A stretch of 64,000 bases of DNA from NCBI GenBank assembly GCA_903933715.1, contig CAIZLD010000036.1, positions 1-64,000 of the forward strand, written 5' to 3'. This DNA is from an uncultured Spartobacteria bacterium. GTDB lineage: Bacteria; Verrucomicrobiota; Verrucomicrobiia; Chthoniobacterales; Chthoniobacteraceae. Positions 58,536 through 64,000 of the stretch are shown here, piece by piece (position 1 is the stretch's first letter; every line of letters begins with the position of its first letter). The notes beneath the pieces were generated by a model that saw nothing but the letters and a program-made list of their open reading frames with translations, did no database searches and was not told the DNA's origin. The position numbers were made by a program, and so were the translations under genes.

Positions 58536-59444
58536 TTACCGCAAATGGAGCCAGAGCGTCTGCGCCCCTTCGGCTGGCGGAAAATCGGGGAGAGGCGGCT
58601 CGGAATGCATTTCGCAGCCGCGCCGGGCTGTTTTAACCACAAAGCGGGCCATGACTTCCAGGGAGCGCCGGTTGAGCTTGGTGCAGTTGGTGGAGAGCAG
58701 TATCAAGGCATTGGGGGCGGCCAGTTCTATCGCGGCGACCAGCAACTTCTCCATCTGCTCCTCCACTTGCCAGCGTCGGCCCCGGTTCCCGCGCGAGAAG
58801 GTGGGCGGGTCGAGAATGATCGCGTCGAACTTTTCGCCGCGCCGCTCCAGCCGGGGCAATACATCCAGGACGTCATCGGCGAAGAATCGGTGGGATTCGA
58901 GAGGCAACTCATTGAGTTCGAAATTCTTGCGGCCTCGGTCGAGCGATTTTTTGGAAAGATCGACGCTCACCGTCTGCGCCCCGGCCAGCGCCGCCACCAC
59001 GGAGAAGGAGCAGGTGTAGGCGAAGGTGTTGAGCAGCCGTTTGGGGGCGCGTTCGCGGAGAAACGCGCGGTTGGCCCGCTGGTCGATAAACAGCCCGTGC
59101 GAGTAGCCCGCGCCGAAGTCGATTTCATAACGGACGCCGCCTTCGCTCACGACGGTTTGGAGCGGGGCGTTCGGGCTGCCTTCCATCAGCACCGGGGCCA
59201 CGCGCTCGGCGTTTTGTTTGGGGAGGAAGCGGGAAAAAACGCGGTCGCTTTGGAACCCGGTTTGCGTTTCCCATTCGCGGAGGCCGCAGAGGGCGTCGTC
59301 GCGGGCAGCGTCGGTCTTGAACGAAATCAGGATGTCGCGTCCGAGCCGTTCCACCCAGACATTCGGCCCGGTGAACAGGCGGTGCGCGGAGGTTTGTTGC
59401 GCCTCAAAGGCGGAAAATAGCTCGGGAGAAATCCAGCGGTTCAT
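58536..59444 (-). CDS. RlmI/RlmK-like SAM-dependent RNA methyltransferase
   Basis: This 302-residue methyltransferase belongs to the RlmI-like class that modifies 23S rRNA cytosines or guanines. It shows YEIDFGAGYSHGLFIDQRAN, the SAM-binding LLNTFAYTCSFSVVAALAGA, VSVDLSKKSLDRGRKNFELN and the catalytic motif ILDPPTFSRG. An N-terminal PUA domain, usual in full-length RlmI, is not obvious. It is in a minus-strand run with LuxC-like, HNH and kinase genes. Confidence 0.88.
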   Translation of the reverse strand: MNRWISPELFSAFEAQQTSAHRLFTGPNVWVERLGRDILISFKTDAARDDALCGLREWETQTGFQSDRVFSRFLPKQNAERVAPVLMEGSPNAPLQTVVSEGGVRYEIDFGAGYSHGLFIDQRANRAFLRERAPKRLLNTFAYTCSFSVVAALAGAQTVSVDLSKKSLDRGRKNFELNELPLESHRFFADDVLDVLPRLERRGEKFDAIILDPPTFSRGNRGRRWQVEEQMEKLLVAAIELAAPNALILLSTNCTKLNRRSLEVMARFVVKTARRGCEMHSEPPLPDFPPAEGAQTLWLHLR

Positions 59445-59518
59445 TATCGCCAGTAAAACACCGAAAAAACGAAAAGTCCGCCGATAAAGATAAGAAATCT
59501 ATTTTCCACCAAAATCGG

Positions 59519-60163
59519 TCAACTCTCATCCCCCAGTTCCACGTTCCAATAGGCGACATCCAGGAAATGCTTCCAGGCGTCTTGCGCGCCGCCGCTGAAT
59601 TTGAATTGGAGGAACGGCCGCCATTTGGGTCGCTCCGGCGCTTTGATGAGCCGCATACCGGCCTCGTGGGGGAGCCGGTTGGCCTTGCGGCTGTTGCATG
59701 GGATGCACGAGCAGACGATGTTTTCCCAATTCGTTTTACCGCCCCGGTCGCGCGGCAGGACGTGGTCGAGGTTCAGCTCCTTGCGGTCCAGGGTCTTGCC
59801 GCAATATTGACAGGTGTTGTGATCCCGCTCGAACAGGTTGTTACGGGTGAACTTGATTTCTTTGCGCAGGGTCCGGTCAAAAAACAGGAGCACAATGACG
59901 CGGGGAATCCGGATTTTGAAGGCGATGGTATGGACCATCTCCGGTTCCGGTTCCCGCTGGGAGAAATCCCGCCAGCTTTCGAAATCGTGCGTAACGTAGC
60001 TGTTGGGGCCGTCCGTAGAGACGATCTGTGCGTGACCTTGACAGAGGAGCGTAAAGGCCCGGCGTACCGTGGTGATGTTGACCGCTTGCCACAATCGGTT
60101 CAACACCAGCACCTGGCGGTTGAGGAGTGTAAAATTCCGGTCGAAGATGGACGAAAATATCAC
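59519..60163 (-). CDS. HNH endonuclease family protein
   Basis: This 214-residue protein has a C-terminal HNH nuclease domain with two zinc-binding Cys pairs: CQYCGKTLDRKELNLDHVLP, then GGKTNWENIVCSCIPCNSRK. The N-terminal part (LLNRQVLVLNRLWQAVNITT) is of the form common in chromosomal HNH proteins found across many bacteria as single genes. It is probably a nuclease of unclear cellular role rather than a mobile-intron enzyme. The kinase gene ends 33 bp upstream. Confidence 0.88.
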   Translation of the reverse strand: MIFSSIFDRNFTLLNRQVLVLNRLWQAVNITTVRRAFTLLCQGHAQIVSTDGPNSYVTHDFESWRDFSQREPEPEMVHTIAFKIRIPRVIVLLFFDRTLRKEIKFTRNNLFERDHNTCQYCGKTLDRKELNLDHVLPRDRGGKTNWENIVCSCIPCNSRKANRLPHEAGMRLIKAPERPKWRPFLQFKFSGGAQDAWKHFLDVAYWNVELGDES

Positions 60164-60196
60164 TCTCCTTCTCTGGCGTCAAACGCATAGAGAGTT

Positions 60197-61861
60197 CTAC
60201 TGGAGCGTCAATAGTTCCCGCAGGCGGCCCGGGTCGATCGGCTTGATGTAAAAGTCGTGAAAACCGGCTTGCGTGGCGCGGGCGCGATCGGCTTCCTCGG
60301 CATAGCCGCTCATCGCGATCAGCCGGGTGGAGTTGAGGGCGGGTTCGGCCCGGAGCGCCCGGGCGACCGCATAGCCGTCCATCCGGGGGAGCCCGATGTC
60401 AATCAGGACCAGATCGGGCCGGAACTCCAACGCTTTCTTCAAGGCATCCGAACCGCAGTTGGCCAGGGCCGGTTCATGTCCCCAAAGCAGAAGGAGCTGA
60501 CGAAGGGTCGCGCCGAGATCCGAATTGTCATCCACCACGAGAACGCGCAGGTGGGCGGCAGCAGCGGCAGGGGCATCCGAAGCGATGAACTGCTGAGCGG
60601 TTTTTGGAGCTTCGACTAAAGGGAATCGCACGGTGAATTCAGATCCTAATCCCGCTCCTTCGCTGTGGACCTCCACGGTGCCGCCGTGAAGGTGGATCAA
60701 CTGGCGCACAAGGGGTAATCCCAGCCCCAGCCCGCCTTGGTTGGAATCGGAATCGCCAATCTGGACGAACGGGTCGAAAATGCGCTCCTGCATTTCCGGG
60801 GCGATGCCGATCCCCTCATCCCGGACCCGCAATACCGCCTCGCCGCCTTCTTTTCCAAGCGTGAGCTGGATCGATTTCTCTTCCGGAGTGAATTTGGCGG
60901 CATTGACGAGCAGGTTGCTTACGACCTGTTCCAGGCGCATCGGGTCCGCCTCAGCCCAAAGCGGTTCAACGCCCAGTTCGATGGCGAACCGTTGCCGCCG
61001 TTTGGCAAGGGCCGGGGCGGCATCCCGGGCGGCCGACCGGACGGCTGAGACCAGGTCGAGCGTGGTCTTATTGAGCGCGATTTTCCCTCGTGCGGCCCGC
61101 GAGAAATCCAGCAAATCGTTGACAAGGCGGGCGAGCTGTTTGACCTGCCGCTCAATGATTTCGATGGAATCCCGGGGCTCGGGCGAGCGCAGGATTTCGA
61201 CGGCGTTGATGATGGGAGCCAGCGGGTTGCGCAGTTCGTGGGCGAGCAACGCCATGAACCGGTCTTTCATTTCATTAAGCCGCTCGAGCTGGCGGGCCCG
61301 GTCCCGCAATCGGGCCTCTTCCTCGGCTTCCTCCCGCTGCCGTTGGGCGAGTGCCTGGGCGAGGTAGGCGGATGCGTAACGGTGGTCGATCTGCGTCATG
61401 AGATGGCGCCCGAGCATTTGGAGAGTTTTGTGTTGATGCGGGGCAAATCGGGGGCGGGGCTGGGTATCTATCACACAAAGCGCCCCCAGGGCATAGCCGT
61501 CCCGGGTCAACAGCGGCGTGCCGGCGTAAAACCGGATTCCGGGAGCCCCTTGAACCAGCGGGTTGACGGCGAACCGGGGATCGGCCAGCGCGTCGGCGAC
61601 GACCATCCCCTCCGGGTCGAGAATGGTGTAGGCGCAGAACGAGTTTTCCCGTGGGATTTCAGATAGCTGGAACCCGAAGCACGATTTGAAGCATTGCCGG
61701 GTTTCATCCACCAGCCCGAACAGCGCAATGGGGGCGCGGGAAAGATAGCTCGCCAGGGCGGTGATTTCGTCAAAACCGGCTTCCGGCCGGGCATCGAGCA
61801 GCCCATAGGCGTGCAAGGCCTGGAGTCGTTGCGCTTCATTGGGTGGCAGCGGGATAACCAT
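60197..61861 (-). CDS. Hybrid sensor histidine kinase (GAF-HisKA-HATPase-REC)
   Basis: This 554-residue signalling protein has a GAF domain (about residues 10-165, with FCAYTILDPEGMVV and PLLTRDGYALGALCVID) and a coiled coil. The HisKA domain follows with the phospho-accepting His in ALLAHELRNPLAP (about residue 210), then a HATPase with NLLVNAAKF, DEGIGI and GLGLGLPLV. The C-terminal receiver has LVVDDNSD, phospho-acceptor LIDIGLPRMDG and the Lys in YIKPID. No transmembrane helix is seen, so it senses a cytoplasmic signal. An output partner is not adjacent. Confidence 0.93.
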   Translation of the reverse strand: MVIPLPPNEAQRLQALHAYGLLDARPEAGFDEITALASYLSRAPIALFGLVDETRQCFKSCFGFQLSEIPRENSFCAYTILDPEGMVVADALADPRFAVNPLVQGAPGIRFYAGTPLLTRDGYALGALCVIDTQPRPRFAPHQHKTLQMLGRHLMTQIDHRYASAYLAQALAQRQREEAEEEARLRDRARQLERLNEMKDRFMALLAHELRNPLAPIINAVEILRSPEPRDSIEIIERQVKQLARLVNDLLDFSRAARGKIALNKTTLDLVSAVRSAARDAAPALAKRRQRFAIELGVEPLWAEADPMRLEQVVSNLLVNAAKFTPEEKSIQLTLGKEGGEAVLRVRDEGIGIAPEMQERIFDPFVQIGDSDSNQGGLGLGLPLVRQLIHLHGGTVEVHSEGAGLGSEFTVRFPLVEAPKTAQQFIASDAPAAAAAHLRVLVVDDNSDLGATLRQLLLLWGHEPALANCGSDALKKALEFRPDLVLIDIGLPRMDGYAVARALRAEPALNSTRLIAMSGYAEEADRARATQAGFHDFYIKPIDPGRLRELLTLQ

Positions 61862-61992
61862 AGCGGTTCAAAGGAACGGAGCGGGCGGAAATCCGCATCT
61901 GCCGTTGCCTGGTCATGAGTTGTGAACAGGAATCGAGAAAAGCGAGCCGGGCGCGCTCGGAAGGTTGCACCCCGTCGGTTTTAGACAGCTTC

Positions 61993-62163
61993 TTAGGGAC
62001 ACGCTGAACAAATCCCGACGGGCAGCCTGCGCGTGGTTTTTAGCGTCTGCCATTGCCGCGCTCGGTATCCTTGTCTTCAGACAAGGCAACCGCTTGCGGC
62101 TGCGGCATCCGCCAAAACTGACGGGCATTCTGCTCCATCGTTCTTTATTCAGTGTGTCCTTAG
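61993..62163. repeat. MITE-like element with GGACAC-type inverted ends
   Basis: A 171-bp stretch starts TTAGGGACACGCTGAACAAA and ends with the inverted counterpart TTTATTCAGTGTGTCCTTAG (16 of 20 positions match). An inner palindrome CCTTGTCTTCAGACAAGG lies in the middle. It has no gene and looks like a remnant or miniature of an insertion sequence. Confidence 0.6.
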
Positions 62164-62489
62164 GCGGAATCGACAGTCAACACAGTGGGGGTTCTCTGAA
62201 TCTGAAGGATTCATAGCTAATAGCCGGTGGTTGAGCGTCAGCGATACCACCGGTAGCCAAAAGCAAATCGCCTCACCCCAACGGGGTGGCAGAATTCGCG
62301 ATCTCTGCCACCCCGTTGGGGTGAATGCGTGGTGGGCGTATGATCCGGTGGTGTCGGCGCGTGACCGCGCCTCAACCACCGGCTATCGGCTTAAAACCCT
62401 CTGGGTTTCCTTTTGCCGGAAACCGGCAATGGGAACTCGGCGTGATCTGCTTCCCGTGTGATGGTTTTTTGAATATCGATTCTGATTAG
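62160..62489. repeat. MITE-like nested palindromic element, copy 2
   Basis: A diverged relative of the element at 9181-9439: outer GGAATCGACAGTCA and TGAATATCGATTCT, the inner CCGGTGGTTGAGCG..CAACCACCGG arms (62225-62255 and 62350-62384), and the innermost CTCACCCCAACGGGGTGGCAG and CTGCCACCCCGTTGGGGTGA. It abuts the 171-bp element on the left and ends seven bases before the Dabb gene stop codon. Confidence 0.75.
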
Positions 62490-62496
62490 TTCGATT

Positions 62497-62814
62497 TTAC
62501 GAGAACCGGATATTTTTGCCGGGGTCCATTTCAAAATCGACCACCAGACGTCCGCAGGTGTTCGGTCTGATGATTTCCTCGACGAATTTGAGGTGGAGGC
62601 CGTCCTCGCGGTAAAGGGCAAGTTTTTCCATCGATTCCACATCGACCGAGAGAAAAAACCCCCATTCGCCCGTGGGGTCGATTGCTTTGCCGCATTTGAC
62701 CGTGAGCGCCGAGCTGATCTTGAGGAGGCGGCTCCGGGTTTCCCGCATCATCATTTCGAGGGTTCCGTTCGTGACTTCCGGTTTGAGTTTGAAGAGCACG
62801 AGATGGTGAATCAT
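62497..62814 (-). CDS. Dabb (stress-responsive A/B barrel) domain protein
   Basis: This 105-residue protein is a single Dabb domain. It starts MIHHLVLFKLKPEV and has the usual beta-alpha-beta order with WGFFLSVDVESMEKLALYRE and the His-containing end DGLHLKFVEEIIRP. Members form dimeric barrels and vary in function, including small-molecule enzymes. No partner gene suggests a substrate. Confidence 0.85.
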   Translation of the reverse strand: MIHHLVLFKLKPEVTNGTLEMMMRETRSRLLKISSALTVKCGKAIDPTGEWGFFLSVDVESMEKLALYREDGLHLKFVEEIIRPNTCGRLVVDFEMDPGKNIRFS

Positions 62815-63045
62815 GGCAGGAATTCAATTAAGATCGGCAATTGGCTGAAATCAAGAGCGATTCGCCCGAGCGCGTTGGCGCGGATGCCGCGTCGATCAGG
62901 GAACGTTGACAATGTTTTACAACTCCCGGTGGCTTTGGCTTGCGCCCGGTCCAAATTCCGAATAACTCTTTGGCGAATGCACATTTTTCCGCCGCGACCA
63001 TGGGTTACGGGATTTTTTTGCATTCTTATTTATTAATACCGATTT

Positions 63046-64000
63046 ATGCAGAGCCAAGCCACCCAACAACCCCTTCCAACCTTGCAAACCTTGCCCGGAG
63101 ACGGCGTCCGCCAGATCCTGTGGGGTTTCGCCGACCGCTACGACCTCGCCATGCTCGTGCAATCCACCCGTTGTGTCGCGCGCGGGCCGGTGGCGCGGAT
63201 GGTCGCGGAGGGGGTGCGCAATTCGCACGAGTGGACCGACGCCAAGGCATCGCTGCTTTCGGTGTACGACGAGAGCGGCATCACGGCAGCGGGGCTTGAC
63301 CTGGAATATGGCGGGTTCATCGAGGGGCCCAAGAACCTCGCTTTCGCGTTGATGTCGTTTGAATTGGCCTGGGTGGATGCGGGCGCGGCGACCAGCAGCC
63401 TGGCCACCAACCTCGGCCTTGCGCCGATTCACGAGCGCGGCACCCCCGAGCAGAAGGCCAACTATCTGGGGAAGGTCGCTCCCGTGCAACCGGGCGAGGA
63501 CCGCAAGCAAATCCGCGCTGCGTTTGCGCTGACCGAGCCGATCCCGTTCGTGGGCGTCGAGACCGGGATGCTTTGTGGTAAAGCACGCGTGGCTCAGTGG
63601 GTGGACGGCCAAGAGCCGACGCTCCAGATTGACAAGCGCGCCCGGTTCATCACCGGCATGGCTTTTGCCGATGTCGTTACGGCGGCCGTCGAATCCGACG
63701 ACGAGCGGATCAAAGGCACCTTCATGGTGATTTTGGAAGAGAACGATCCCGGCGTTTTTGACCGCGGCGTCCCGACCAAGAAAATGGTCCACCAGCTTTC
63801 CTCCACGCGCGATCCGGTATTCAACCAGACCGTTCCCGCCAGCCGGATCGTCGGCGGCTACACGATCAAAGGCGGCGTCATCATCCCGCGCTATTCCCAT
63901 AGCGAAGTGATCGAGGCCGTTTTCAAACGGACCCGCGTGCCGGTCGGCATCATGACCTCGGCCAAGCTCCTTTCGGCCATTGAGCCGGTGATCCGGTATC
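63046..64000 (+). CDS. Acyl-CoA dehydrogenase family protein (5' part, runs off the window)
   Basis: The first 318 residues are present; the frame is open to the window edge. The N-terminal helical domain (LWGFADRYDLAMLVQS) is followed by ITAAGLDLEYGGF, a TSSLATNLGLAPI segment and FALTEPIPFVGVETG, which takes the place of the usual TEPGAGSD flavin motif. The beta domain holds RARFITGMAFADVVTAAVE. Oxidation of an acyl-CoA with an FAD cofactor is the family role. An altered loop after TEP suggests a divergent subfamily. Confidence 0.8.
   Translation, partial: MQSQATQQPLPTLQTLPGDGVRQILWGFADRYDLAMLVQSTRCVARGPVARMVAEGVRNSHEWTDAKASLLSVYDESGITAAGLDLEYGGFIEGPKNLAFALMSFELAWVDAGAATSSLATNLGLAPIHERGTPEQKANYLGKVAPVQPGEDRKQIRAAFALTEPIPFVGVETGMLCGKARVAQWVDGQEPTLQIDKRARFITGMAFADVVTAAVESDDERIKGTFMVILEENDPGVFDRGVPTKKMVHQLSSTRDPVFNQTVPASRIVGGYTIKGGVIIPRYSHSEVIEAVFKRTRVPVGIMTSAKLLSAIEPVIRY

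Overview
This is a 64 kb chromosomal window from a GC-rich bacterium, most likely a Verrucomicrobiota member, perhaps of the Chthoniobacter/Terrimicrobium side (phylum fairly firm, lower rank a guess). The signs are the 16S gene, a fused SecD-SecF protein behind YajC, a PUR-family small nucleic-acid-binding protein, the futalosine menaquinone enzyme MqnD, a C-terminal autotransporter and many short palindromic intergenic repeats. Most genes are housekeeping.

Layout. 0.2-16.5 kb: FKBP isomerase, a PLP aminotransferase, PUR protein, yajC-secDF, a trypsin-like PDZ protease with a tandem catalytically dead paralogue, tyrS, a PHP phosphoesterase, RNase P RNA, a DUF2278 protein, rdgB, tRNA-Tyr, and two exported peptidyl-prolyl isomerases. 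16.5-23.5 kb: two small heat-shock proteins, ribD, an ABC-type ATPase that has lost every catalytic motif, a small membrane protein overlapping a dGTPase-like gene, an amidase lipoprotein, an aldose epimerase-like protein and a SUI1 factor. 23.6-29.9 kb: one complete rRNA operon (16S, tRNA-Ala, tRNA-Ile, 23S, 5S) driven by five near-identical promoters about 95 bp apart and closed by a strong terminator. 29.9-34.9 kb: tandem repeats, a transposase remnant, an esterase plus GH3 glycosidase pair, and mqnD. 35-40.2 kb: dnaK and groES-groEL separated by an IS200-type transposase inside long inverted repeats. 40.4-51.6 kb: a lone receiver domain, a candidate structured RNA, RodZ-like protein, FtsK, mannose-6-phosphate isomerase, a histidinol-phosphatase-like PHP protein, an exported protein, an autotransporter and purB. 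57.4-64 kb: LuxC-like reductase, rRNA methyltransferase, HNH nuclease, hybrid histidine kinase, repeat elements, a Dabb protein and the start of an acyl-CoA dehydrogenase.

The most striking region is 51758-57399. A 5.6 kb segment is bounded by 25-bp terminal inverted repeats (24 of 25 matching) and a perfect 9-bp target duplication. It carries an AIPR abortive-infection-type protein, a single-chain restriction-methylation-specificity enzyme and an IS1-like zinc-ribbon transposase. It therefore looks like a self-contained phage-defence transposon. It inserted at the stop codon of the LuxC-like gene without breaking it, and it separates that gene from purB.

Start codons were chosen by eye from homology, signal peptides and spacing. 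Functions are from recognised motifs, not from database searches.
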